Assembly (NCBI RefSeq): GCF_900109645.1
Contig: NZ_FOBG01000001.1
Coordinates: forward strand, 3,020,262-3,084,261
DNA length: 64,000 nt
Reading direction: 5' to 3'
DNA from: Duganella sp. CF402
Lineage (GTDB): Bacteria > Pseudomonadota > Gammaproteobacteria > Burkholderiales > Burkholderiaceae_D
Part shown: positions 54,156 to 61,754 of the stretch, piece by piece
Layout of the letters: each line of letters opens with the position of its first letter
How positions within the stretch are numbered: position 1 is the first letter of the stretch
Notes under the pieces: model-generated
The model's database searches: none
Told to the model about the DNA's origin: nothing
The model's input: the letters and a program-made list of their open reading frames with translations, nothing else
Program-made: the position numbers and the translations under genes

Positions 54156-56594
54156 ATGACCATTAACTCCTTTGCAACACTGACCGCTCTGACCCTGCTG
54201 GCCGGCCATGCCGCCGCACAGAACGTGGACCGCAAATTCGACGGCATCACCCAGCGCGACGGCCACCTCGAAGTACGCACCAGCGACGGCGCTTACCTGA
54301 TCAAGCCCTACTCCACCGGCATCGTCGAAACCACCTTCGTGCCGAAAGGCGAAACGGTGGATCCGTCGTCGCATGCCGTGGTGCTGGCGCCGGCCGAGGT
54401 GAAAACCACCTTGAAGCAAAAAGGCGGCAGCTATGAATATGCCACATCCGGCATCGTCGTCACCATTACAAAAGCGCCGTTCAAGATCGCCTACGCCTAC
54501 AAAGGCAAACCGCTGGTGGCGGAAAAGCGCGGCTACATCCATGTGAAGGATGATGTAGCCAACGGCAGCAAGGATATCAACAAGGGCGAAGCACGCGAAC
54601 TGGAAGCGATCGAATTCGCGCTGGACAAGAACGAAGCCTTGTACGGCGCGGGCTCGCGCGCGATGGGCATGGACCGTCGCGGCCATCGCTACACCTTGTA
54701 CAACAAGGCCAACTACGGTTACGGCGACCGCTCGGAGCTGATGGGCTACACCATGCCGATCGCGCTGTCGTCCAAAATGTACGCCATCCACTTCGACAAT
54801 CCGCAAACCGGCTATCTGGATTTCGACAGCAAGAAGAACAACAGCCTGACCTACGAAGCCATCGGCGGCCGCAAGACTTATCAGGTCATTGCCGGCGATA
54901 CTTGGGAAGACGTGGTGGGTAACTACACCAGCCTGACCGGCAAACAACCGCTGCCGCCGCGCTGGGCCTTCGGTAACTTCGCCATGCGCTTCGGTTATCA
55001 CAACGAGAAGGAAGCGCGCGACGTCGTCGACAAATTCATCGCCGAAGACATTCCGCTCGACGGCATCGTGTTTGACCTGTACTGGTTCGGCAAGGAGGTC
55101 AAAGGTACGATGGGCAACCTGGCCTGGGATAAGGACAGCTTCCCCAACCCGGAAGGCATGATGGCCGACTTCAAGGCCAAAGGCGTGCAGACCGCAGTGA
55201 TTACAGAGCCGTTTGTAGTCGACACCTCGAAGCGCTGGCAGGAAGCCGTCGACAAGAAAGTGCTGGCCACCGGCGCCGATGGCAAGCCGGCCACATATGA
55301 CTTCTTCTTCGGCCACACCGGCATCATCGACATCTTCAGCCCACAGGGCAAGAGCTGGCTGTGGGATATCTACAAGGGCCTGCGTCAGCAAGGCGTGACC
55401 GGCGTATGGGGCGACCTGGGCGAGCCGGAGATGCATCCGACCGAAGTGCGCCACGCCACCGGCACGGCGGACCAGGTGCACAACATCTACGGCCACCAGT
55501 GGGCGCGTTTGGTAGCAGAAGGCTACCAGCAGGACTTCCCGGCCGAGCGTCCATTCATCCTGATGCGCTCCGGTTACTCGGGCACGCAGCGTTACGGCAT
55601 CATCCCGTGGTCTGGCGACGTTGATCGCGGCTGGGGCGGACTGCAATCGCAGCCGGAGATCGCGCTGCAAATGGGTATGCAGGGCGTGGGCTATATGCAC
55701 TCGGACCTCGGTGGTTTCGCCAACCCGGTGCTGGACAATGAGCTGTACACACGCTGGCTGCAGTATGGCGTGTTCCAGCCGGTGTTCCGTCCGCACGCGC
55801 AGGAAGAAGTGCCGTCGGAGCCGGTCTACCGCGAAGACAAGACCAAGGCGCTGGCGCGCGAAGCGATCCGCCTGCGTTATCGTATGCTCCCGTATAACTA
55901 CACGCTGGGCTTCGACAACAATCAGCAAGGCTTGCCGCTGATGCGTCCTATGATGTACGAGGAACCGGGCAACGCCAAAGTGCGCGCCATGTCATCGACC
56001 TACTTGTGGGGCAAGGACTTCCTCGTCACGCCGGTACTCAAGCAAGGCGCGTCGAAAGCCGATGTGTACTTCCCTGCCCGTAGCGCGTGGTTTGACTTCT
56101 ATACCGGCGAGCGCCAGGCCGGCGGTGCCACGCGTTCGATCGAACTGTCGGCCGACCACGTGCCGGTCTACGTCCGCGCAGGCGCCTTTATTCCGATGGC
56201 AAAGGTAGTGCAGACCACGCGCGACTACAACACCAAAAACATCGAGCTGCACTACTGGCACGATGCGTCGGTGCGCGCAGGCTCCGGCAAGCTGTATGAC
56301 GACGACGGGCTGACCGCGCAAGCCTACGAACAAGGCAAGTACGAACTGCTGAACTTCACCAGCAAGCTGCAAGGCAAAGCCCTGACGCTGCGCGTGGATT
56401 CGGAAGTGGGCAAGCAGTACCAGCGCCCTGAGCGCAGCATTTCGCTCACGGTTCACACGGTGACCGCGCCGCCATCATCGGTACGCGTAGATGGCAAAGT
56501 TACGGTGTTCAGCTGGGATCAGAAAACCTTCCAGCTGACGGTCGAACTGCCAGCCAGCGACGCGGCCAGCCGCACTGTCGATATCGCGATGTAA
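54156..56594 (+). CDS. Secreted GH31 alpha-glucosidase / alpha-glucosyltransferase
   Basis: An 812-residue GH31 enzyme with signal peptide MTINSFATLTALTLLAGHAAAQ. Order: N-terminal beta-sandwich (about 25-240), barrel (about 250-600) with LPPRWAFGNFAMRFGYH, DGIVFDLYWFG, GVWGDLGEPEMHP (nucleophile Asp420), RSGYSGTQRYGIIPWSGDV (acid/base Asp) and MHSDLGGFA, then C-terminal beta domains with a DUF5110-like end. WGDLGEPE recalls the Cellvibrio 4-alpha-glucosyltransferase Agd31B subgroup. It is divergent from the sugar MFS gene. It may act on maltodextrins in the periplasm, either hydrolysing or transferring glucosyl units. Confidence 0.93.
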   Translation: MTINSFATLTALTLLAGHAAAQNVDRKFDGITQRDGHLEVRTSDGAYLIKPYSTGIVETTFVPKGETVDPSSHAVVLAPAEVKTTLKQKGGSYEYATSGIVVTITKAPFKIAYAYKGKPLVAEKRGYIHVKDDVANGSKDINKGEARELEAIEFALDKNEALYGAGSRAMGMDRRGHRYTLYNKANYGYGDRSELMGYTMPIALSSKMYAIHFDNPQTGYLDFDSKKNNSLTYEAIGGRKTYQVIAGDTWEDVVGNYTSLTGKQPLPPRWAFGNFAMRFGYHNEKEARDVVDKFIAEDIPLDGIVFDLYWFGKEVKGTMGNLAWDKDSFPNPEGMMADFKAKGVQTAVITEPFVVDTSKRWQEAVDKKVLATGADGKPATYDFFFGHTGIIDIFSPQGKSWLWDIYKGLRQQGVTGVWGDLGEPEMHPTEVRHATGTADQVHNIYGHQWARLVAEGYQQDFPAERPFILMRSGYSGTQRYGIIPWSGDVDRGWGGLQSQPEIALQMGMQGVGYMHSDLGGFANPVLDNELYTRWLQYGVFQPVFRPHAQEEVPSEPVYREDKTKALAREAIRLRYRMLPYNYTLGFDNNQQGLPLMRPMMYEEPGNAKVRAMSSTYLWGKDFLVTPVLKQGASKADVYFPARSAWFDFYTGERQAGGATRSIELSADHVPVYVRAGAFIPMAKVVQTTRDYNTKNIELHYWHDASVRAGSGKLYDDDGLTAQAYEQGKYELLNFTSKLQGKALTLRVDSEVGKQYQRPERSISLTVHTVTAPPSSVRVDGKVTVFSWDQKTFQLTVELPASDAASRTVDIAM

Positions 56595-56655
56595 TTCACC
56601 TGGCCTTGTCGGGGTATGTTAAATTGACATCCCCTCTTGATAGCATCACCCCGAC

Positions 56656-57057
56656 ATGAGCTTATCATTCCATATCAACTTCAACGGCCAGTGTGAAGAG
56701 GCCTTCTCGTTCTATGCCGAACACCTCGGCGGCAAGATCGGCACGATGTTGCGAGTGAACGACTCTCCAGTTGCGGCCTTGTCCGAAGCGCACGGCGAGA
56801 CCATCGTTCATGCGAATATCTGCATCGACGGGGTTGACCTGGCTGGCGCCGATGTTGATGCCAGCGTTTATGAAAAACCGAAAGGCTTTTACGTGCTGCT
56901 AGGCGTGGACTCGGAGGTAAACGTTCATACCTACTTCGAGGCCCTGCAAAGAGAGGGGCACGTCGTGCTGGCACCGCAACGTACATTCTGGTCGCCATGC
57001 TACGCCATCGTGACTGACCGTTTCAGCGTACCTTGGAAAATCAACTACGGAGCCTGA
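56656..57057 (+). CDS. VOC family protein, PhnB-like
   Basis: A 133-residue PhnB-type VOC protein: SFHINFNGQCEEAFSFYAEHLGG at the N terminus, VHANICIDGVDLAGAD in the middle and WSPCYAIVTDRFSVPWKINY at the end. Classical metal ligands are not all apparent. It begins a run of small plus-strand genes (VOC, YCII-like, DUF1761, hydrolase, acetyltransferase) with very short gaps, probably one operon. A hairpin-like GGGG-T-ATGT/ACAT-CCCC repeat lies at 56612-56635 before it. The function is unknown. Confidence 0.85.
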   Translation: MSLSFHINFNGQCEEAFSFYAEHLGGKIGTMLRVNDSPVAALSEAHGETIVHANICIDGVDLAGADVDASVYEKPKGFYVLLGVDSEVNVHTYFEALQREGHVVLAPQRTFWSPCYAIVTDRFSVPWKINYGA

Positions 57058-57060
57058 CCC

Positions 57061-57402
57061 GTGGCCAAATACCTTATCTCCTTTCCCAGCGTGGCGATGG
57101 TCGTGCCGGATGATGAATTCGCACAAGTCGGCGAGGATGCGCGCGCCGTGATCATCGAGGCGAAAGCAGCTGGCGTCTACGTGTTCGCCGGCGGCATCAA
57201 TGAAAGCGTGCCGCCAGTGCTGGTTGCCGCCGATGGCTCATTCAAAGAAGGCGGCTACGAATGGGCACCGCCGTTGAATGGCGGCTTCACCGTGCTGGAA
57301 CTGCCGACGCGCGAAGACGCCGTCGCATGGGCCGCGCGCATCGCCAAAGCCTGCCGCTGCGAGCAGGAACTGCGCGTGTTCCAGTTTGATCCAATATCAT
57401 AA
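57061..57402 (+). CDS. YCII-related (DGPF domain) protein
   Basis: A 113-residue protein of the YCII/DGPF superfamily: MAKYLISFPSVAMVVPDDE, IIEAKAAGVYVFAGGI, ADGSFKEGGYEWAPPLNGGF and LELPTREDAVAWAARIAKAC. The start codon is GTG with GGAG eight bases upstream, three bases after the VOC stop. Proteins of this kind often sit beside VOC proteins or ECF sigma factors. No catalytic function is assigned. Confidence 0.85.
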   Translation: MAKYLISFPSVAMVVPDDEFAQVGEDARAVIIEAKAAGVYVFAGGINESVPPVLVAADGSFKEGGYEWAPPLNGGFTVLELPTREDAVAWAARIAKACRCEQELRVFQFDPIS

Positions 57403-57419
57403 TAAAAAAGGGAGACTAC

Positions 57420-57800
57420 ATGAATATCTGGGCCGTATTAATCGCAGCCGTTTCGAGCTTCATGCTCGGTGGACTTTGGTACTCGCCGGCGCTGTTCGGC
57501 AAAACGTGGAGCGCCGAGAATGGCGGTGAGAAGCAAGCCGGGCACCCGGCGAAAGTCTTCGGCATCAGCTTCCTGTTCTCCCTGATCGCAGCATTCGCCT
57601 TTGCCTGCTGGCTCGGCGCCACGCCGCCGTTGGACGTTGCATTGAAAGCCGGACTCACCGCAGGCTTCTGCTTCGTCGCCGCCAGCTTCGGCATCAACTA
57701 CCAGTTCGCCCAACGCTCCTTTAAACTCTGGCTGATCGACGGCGGCTACCACACCGCCCAATTCCTCATCTTCGGCCTTGTGCTCGGGCTTTGGCACTGA
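57420..57800 (+). CDS. DUF1761 family membrane protein
   Basis: A 126-residue protein with four hydrophobic segments. It begins NIWAVLIAAVSSFMLGGLWYSP and contains HPAKVFGISFLFSLIAAFAFA, FCFVAASFGINYQFAQRS and LWLIDGGYHTAQFLIFGLV, the pattern of DUF1761. GGGAG precedes the ATG. Its stop overlaps the next start (TGATG), indicating translational coupling with the alpha/beta hydrolase. The function is unknown. Confidence 0.85.
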   Translation: MNIWAVLIAAVSSFMLGGLWYSPALFGKTWSAENGGEKQAGHPAKVFGISFLFSLIAAFAFACWLGATPPLDVALKAGLTAGFCFVAASFGINYQFAQRSFKLWLIDGGYHTAQFLIFGLVLGLWH

Positions 57801-58561
57801 TGCCTCGGAAGTTGATCACCTTTCTCATTATTCTGGTGATTGTGTATGCCGGCCTTTGTGCCGTGCTGTATGCTGTCCAGCGCTCCTTTATCTACTTTCC
57901 CCAGCCGGGCAACACGACAACCGGGCCCACGCGCAAATTGACGGCGGATGGCGCGCAAGTCGTGGTCACAGTCCGCGAGCAGGATGGTGGCGACGCAGTA
58001 ATTTACTTTGGCGGAAATGCCGAAGATGTCACGTTTAGCCTTCCAGGCTTAAACGAAGCGTTCCCTCACGACGCACTCTACCTCATGCACTATCGCGGCT
58101 ACGGCGGGAGTTCCGGCAGCCCTTCAGAATCAGCACTCGTTGCCGATGCTGCCTTGCTGTTTGATGAAGTTCACAAAACGTACAAGAACATCACCGTGAT
58201 AGGACGCAGTCTTGGCAGCGGCATCGCAGCGCAACTGGCAAGCCAGCGGCCCGTCGCACGCTTAATTCTCGTCACGCCCTACAATAGCATTCAGGAACTG
58301 GCCGAGCAGCAGTTCCCCTATTTCCCGGTTCGCTGGCTGTTGCGCGACAAGTACGAATCCTGGAAGTCTGCCGAAAAGATCTCCGTACCGACGCTATTGC
58401 TGATGGCCGAACACGACGAAGTCATTCCAGCGGCAAGCACGCGCGCATTGCATCAGCATTTTGCAAAGGGCGTGGCGACGCTAACTGTGGTGCGCGGCGC
58501 GCGGCATAATGACATATCAGAATCGCCCGCTTACACTCGCCTGCTCAGAGGCACCCCGTAA
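57800..58561 (+). CDS. Membrane-anchored alpha/beta hydrolase, BEM46-like
   Basis: A 253-residue hydrolase with an N-terminal membrane helix (KLITFLIILVIVYAGLCAVLYA) followed by QRSFIYFPQPGN, the hallmark of BEM46/YfhR-like hydrolases. The catalytic set is Ser in VIGRSLGSGIA, Asp in LMAEHDEVIP and His in GARHNDIS. The ATG overlaps the DUF1761 stop, which settles the start. The catalytic domain probably faces the periplasm. The substrate is unknown; thioesterase or lysophospholipase activity is common in relatives. Confidence 0.88.
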   Translation: MPRKLITFLIILVIVYAGLCAVLYAVQRSFIYFPQPGNTTTGPTRKLTADGAQVVVTVREQDGGDAVIYFGGNAEDVTFSLPGLNEAFPHDALYLMHYRGYGGSSGSPSESALVADAALLFDEVHKTYKNITVIGRSLGSGIAAQLASQRPVARLILVTPYNSIQELAEQQFPYFPVRWLLRDKYESWKSAEKISVPTLLLMAEHDEVIPAASTRALHQHFAKGVATLTVVRGARHNDISESPAYTRLLRGTP

Positions 58562-58576
58562 CAGCAAGGATTAAAT

Positions 58577-59011
58577 TTGACAATCATAGTTCGTCCAGCG
58601 GTCCGTGAAGACATCCCCGCCATGCATCGCGTGCGCAAGGCGGTGCGTGAAAACAAGCTGTCGCTCAACACCAAAATTCACGAAGAGACTTACGCCCCCT
58701 ATCTGGAAACGACAGGCCGTGGCTGGGTACTTGAAGAGGATGGCGTCATCGTCGCCTTCGCGATTGGTGAGCATACGACCGGAAATATCTGGGCCCTCTT
58801 CGTCCACGAAGATCATGAAGGAAAAGGCTACGGCAGCAAAGTGCAGGAGCCGATGATCCAGTGGCTGTTTGCCCAAGGCCTGGATCGCATCCACCTGACC
58901 ACCGGCGCCAACACCCGCGCACAAGGCTTCTACCACGCCACCGGATGGACATTCACCGGTATCGACACCCACGGCGACGCCGCATTCGAACGTCGTCGCC
59001 CTGAAAGTTAA
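58577..59011 (+). CDS. GNAT family N-acetyltransferase
   Basis: A 144-residue GCN5-type acetyltransferase: IIVRPAVREDIPAMHRVRKAV, GRGWVLEEDGVIVAFAIGE, IWALFVHEDHEGKGYGSKV (acetyl-CoA loop) and GANTRAQGFYHATGWTFTG. The start codon is TTG, chosen because AAGGA lies six bases upstream and the protein's first strand begins there. It is the last gene of the small-gene run. The acceptor substrate is unknown. Confidence 0.9.
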   Translation: MTIIVRPAVREDIPAMHRVRKAVRENKLSLNTKIHEETYAPYLETTGRGWVLEEDGVIVAFAIGEHTTGNIWALFVHEDHEGKGYGSKVQEPMIQWLFAQGLDRIHLTTGANTRAQGFYHATGWTFTGIDTHGDAAFERRRPES

Positions 59012-59127
59012 GCTGCACTAGCTGCACTGCTCGCGCACAAATTTCTTTACTATGCTTGCCGCCGTTTCTGCGGCTACTTGAAGGAGAAAATGTGGAGCAT
59101 CGACTGAAGCGATGGTGGTCTCAGGTC

Positions 59128-59427
59128 TCACCACAGTTCGATTTGCGCGGTGACGACAGCCACGTCTTGTGCCGTCGCACCGTCTCGAAAATAGACTTCC
59201 ACATCGGCGACACCATGACTGGTCGTGGTCATTATCTGCACGACGTGGTCAAGTTTTTGCATGCTGCGTTGCACTGGTTCTGATACGGCCTTCTCCAGCT
59301 TCTCAGTGTCATTTTCTCGCACTGAGTAATGTACCGACACCACATTGGCATCAGCCTCACCGGCAATCGCAGCAGTGCCAATGCTCAGTGCTGCCGCTCC
59401 CATTAAAACCAGGCTTTTAATCCTCAT
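59128..59427 (-). CDS. Orphan periplasmic protein resembling an RND porter subdomain
   Basis: A 99-residue protein with signal peptide MRIKSLVLMGAAALSIGTAAIA, then VVSVHYSVRENDTEKLEKAV, EPVQRSMQKLDHVVQIMTTT, VADVEVYFRDGATAQDVAVV and QIELW. The mature part resembles, by eye, the first porter (PN1) subdomain of AcrB-type RND pumps, where an N-terminal helix is followed by a strand, a VTQPIEQ-like helix, a strand with SSSS-like turns and another strand. Here it is a stand-alone exported protein. Its start overlaps the end of the broken DUF6434-like gene by 11 bases. Either a domesticated fragment or a relic; the function is unknown. Confidence 0.6.
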   Translation of the reverse strand: MRIKSLVLMGAAALSIGTAAIAGEADANVVSVHYSVRENDTEKLEKAVSEPVQRSMQKLDHVVQIMTTTSHGVADVEVYFRDGATAQDVAVVTAQIELW

Positions 59428-59638
59428 GATGCGCCCCACTACGCCGCTTCCACTCGTCGGCGATATGGCCCAGGTTTTTCGGAGCGCCATCGTTTATCCA
59501 CGCCATCAGATCGCGGTCGAACTTGAACTGCGGCCCACATTCGGACAACAGGAAACGCCGGACGTTCTGCGTATTCTTGTAGCTCGCATCAACCGCCGTT
59601 TCGCGCGTCAGTACCGCGCCGTGCTAATCGAAATTCAT
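59417..59638 (-). pseudogene. DUF6434-like small protein broken by TAG at codon 5
   Basis: A strong ribosome-binding site (AAAGGAGGAG) precedes ATG AAT TTC GAT TAG at 59638-59624. The frame then continues open for 68 codons: HGAVLTRETAVDASYKNTQN, VRRFLLSECGPQFKFD, RDLMAWINDGAPKNLGHIAD and EW, ending with TAA at 59419-59417. The body matches my recollection of DUF6434 proteins, which begin FDW-H. The TAG therefore stands where TGG (Trp) is expected, a single G-to-A change. No downstream start has a ribosome-binding site. It is a recent pseudogene, a readthrough gene or a sequencing error. Confidence 0.65.
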
Positions 59639-59786
59639 CACTCCTCCTTTATAACACCGCGCTGAAGCGCCAGGCATTGCATATTTAAACAGCAAACAAC
59701 TCAGCGTGCCAGTTTTAGTTGCACAACAACTTTTCCTTTTCTCGTCAATGACTTAGCAGTCTAACGGCGACTTTTAAACAGAGTTA

Positions 59787-59803
59787 CCCACAGAATCTGT
59801 GGG
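59787..59803. promoter_or_regulatory. CCCACAG-AAT-CTGTGGG palindrome before the M2 peptidase
   Basis: Perfect 7-bp inverted arms around AAT, 77 bases before the peptidase start, in the 241-base gap 59639-59879. No T run follows, so it is more likely an operator than a terminator. Nothing else definite is seen in this gap. Confidence 0.4.
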
Positions 59804-59879
59804 CAGATATGCACCTCCCGCTCGTGTATCATGAGCGCCGATCGGATCAACCGGTCCGGTCATAACAAGGGAGATGCCT

Positions 59880-61691
59880 GTGACACCAAAAATTATCAGC
59901 ACGCTGCTGGCGGCCACCGCCATGACAGCCGCCAGCGCCACCGCGCTGGCCGCCCCTACCGCCAAGCCGTCCGCCGCCGAAGCTGAACGCTTCCTGGCCG
60001 ACACCGAGGCCAAGCTGAATAAACTCAATAACGAACAAGCCCGCGCCGCCTGGGTCGGCTCCAATTTCATCACCGATGATACCGAAGCCATCGCCGCCTA
60101 TTTCGCCGAGCGCTTCCTTGCAGCTTCGGGCGAAGCCGCCATCGGCGCGCGCCGCTTCAACAACGTCAAGCTGTCGCCGGACAGCGCACGCAAGATCAAG
60201 CTGCTGCAGCAAACCGTGGTGTTCGCCGATCCGAAGGAACGCGAACAATACGCCGCCTTGCAGGCCGCCCTCAACGGCGCCTACGGCAAGGCCAAGTACT
60301 GCCCGCAAACCGGCGACTGCATGCCGCTCGGCGAAATGGAACAAGTGCTGGCCACCAGCCGCGATGAAGCCAGGCTGAAAGAGATGTGGACCGGCTGGCA
60401 CGCGCAGTCCCCGGCCTACAAAGACAAATACGTCGAATACGTCGCCCTGTCCAACAAGGGCGCCAAGCAGATGGGCTTTGCCGACACCGGCGTAATGTGG
60501 CGCTCGCAGTACGACATGCCGCCGGAAGCTTTCGCCGCCGAGATGGAACGCCTGTGGCAGCAAGTGAAGCCGCTGTACGATGCGCTGCACACCTACACCC
60601 GCCACAAGCTGCGCGCCACCTACGGCGCCGATGTGGTGCCGCTGACCGGTCCTATCCCGTCGCACCTGTTCGGCAATATGTGGAGCCAGACCTGGAACAA
60701 TCTGTATCCGATCCTGAAGCCGGCCACGGAAACCAAGAGCTACGACTTGACCAAGGTGCTGGAAGAGCGCAAGACCGATGCCAAACAGATGACCAAGTAC
60801 GCCGAGGGTTTCTACACCTCGCTGGGAATGCAGAAGCTGCCGGCTACGTTCTGGGAACGCTCGCTGCTGACCAAGCCGCGCGACCGCGATGTGGTGTGCC
60901 ACGCCTCCGCCTGGCCGATCGACGAGAAGGACGACGTGCGCATCAAGATGTGCATCAAGCCGACCGCCGAAGAGTTCACCGTGATCCACCATGAACTGGG
61001 CCACGTGTACTACTTCCTCGGCTACGGCAAGCAGCCTTTCCTGTTCCGCAACGGCGCCAACGACGGCTTCCACGAAGCCATCGGCGACACCGTGGCGCTG
61101 TCGATCACGCCGGCCTACCTGAAGCAGATCGGCCTGATGGACCAGGAGCCTGACGTCACCGCCGATATCCCGCAATTGCTGGAACGCGCGCTGAGCAAGG
61201 TCACCATCCTGCCGTTCGCCTACACGGTCGACAAATGGCGTTGGGATGTCTATTCGGGCAAGACCAAGCCGGCTGATTACGACAAAAGCTGGTGGCAGCT
61301 GCGCGATCAGTACATGGGCATGAAGCGTCCGGTCGCCGGCAGCGGCGACACCGGCTTCGACGCCGGCGCCAAGTACCACGTGGCGGCCGACGTGCCTTAC
61401 GCGCGCTACTTCCTGGCCGACCTGCTGCAGTTCCAGTTCCACCGCGCGCTGTGCCGCGAAGCCGGCTACACCGGCCCGCTGAATCGCTGCTCGGTGTACG
61501 GCAACGCCAAGGCCGGCGCCAAGCTGCAGCAGATGCTGGAACTCGGCGCCAGCAAGCCGTGGCCGGAAGCGCTGAAGGCCATCTCGGGCGAAGACAAAAT
61601 CGACGGCAACGCGCTGCTCGAATACTTCGCACCGCTGAAGACCTGGCTGGATCAGCAGAACGCAGCCCTCGCCGCCGCCGACAAGAAGTAA
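59880..61691 (+). CDS. M2 family peptidyl-dipeptidase (ACE-like)
   Basis: A 603-residue secreted zinc peptidase of the angiotensin-converting-enzyme family, which removes C-terminal dipeptides. The signal peptide is MTPKIISTLLAATAMTAASATALA. The zinc site is HELGH (His371, Glu372, His375) with Glu399 in GFHEAIGD. Further family features are FGNMWSQTW, VCHASAWPIDEKDDVRI and the C-terminal FQFHRALC. GTG at 59880 is chosen because AAGGGAG lies six bases upstream, while the ATG at 59874 directly abuts that site. It is convergent with a TonB-dependent receptor across a shared terminator. Confidence 0.95.
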   Translation: MTPKIISTLLAATAMTAASATALAAPTAKPSAAEAERFLADTEAKLNKLNNEQARAAWVGSNFITDDTEAIAAYFAERFLAASGEAAIGARRFNNVKLSPDSARKIKLLQQTVVFADPKEREQYAALQAALNGAYGKAKYCPQTGDCMPLGEMEQVLATSRDEARLKEMWTGWHAQSPAYKDKYVEYVALSNKGAKQMGFADTGVMWRSQYDMPPEAFAAEMERLWQQVKPLYDALHTYTRHKLRATYGADVVPLTGPIPSHLFGNMWSQTWNNLYPILKPATETKSYDLTKVLEERKTDAKQMTKYAEGFYTSLGMQKLPATFWERSLLTKPRDRDVVCHASAWPIDEKDDVRIKMCIKPTAEEFTVIHHELGHVYYFLGYGKQPFLFRNGANDGFHEAIGDTVALSITPAYLKQIGLMDQEPDVTADIPQLLERALSKVTILPFAYTVDKWRWDVYSGKTKPADYDKSWWQLRDQYMGMKRPVAGSGDTGFDAGAKYHVAADVPYARYFLADLLQFQFHRALCREAGYTGPLNRCSVYGNAKAGAKLQQMLELGASKPWPEALKAISGEDKIDGNALLEYFAPLKTWLDQQNAALAAADKK

Positions 61692-61703
61692 TCAGCATGC
61701 GGT

Positions 61704-61736
61704 AAAAAAAATGGCGTCCCGCAGGACGCCATTTTT
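61704..61736. terminator. Bidirectional terminator between M2 peptidase and TonB receptor
   Basis: ATGGCGTCC (61711-61719), loop CGCA, GGACGCCAT (61724-61732), with seven A before and T-rich sequence after. It can stop transcription from both convergent genes. Confidence 0.92.
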
Positions 61737-61754
61737 GTTTGAAGCAGAATCAGC

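Noticed and set aside
59093..59283. GTG frame of 63 codons (MEHRLKRWWSQV...) after a good AAGGAG
   Set aside because: It is antisense to the signal-peptide-bearing RND-porter-like gene, with no recognisable domain. The AAGGAG also leads to a five-codon ATG frame, so it may be a relic.
59783..59803. TTACCCACA as a DnaA box or origin
   Set aside because: It has one mismatch to the DnaA box, no cluster of boxes and no dnaA/dnaN nearby. The sequence is better explained as one arm of the CCCACAG/CTGTGGG palindrome.
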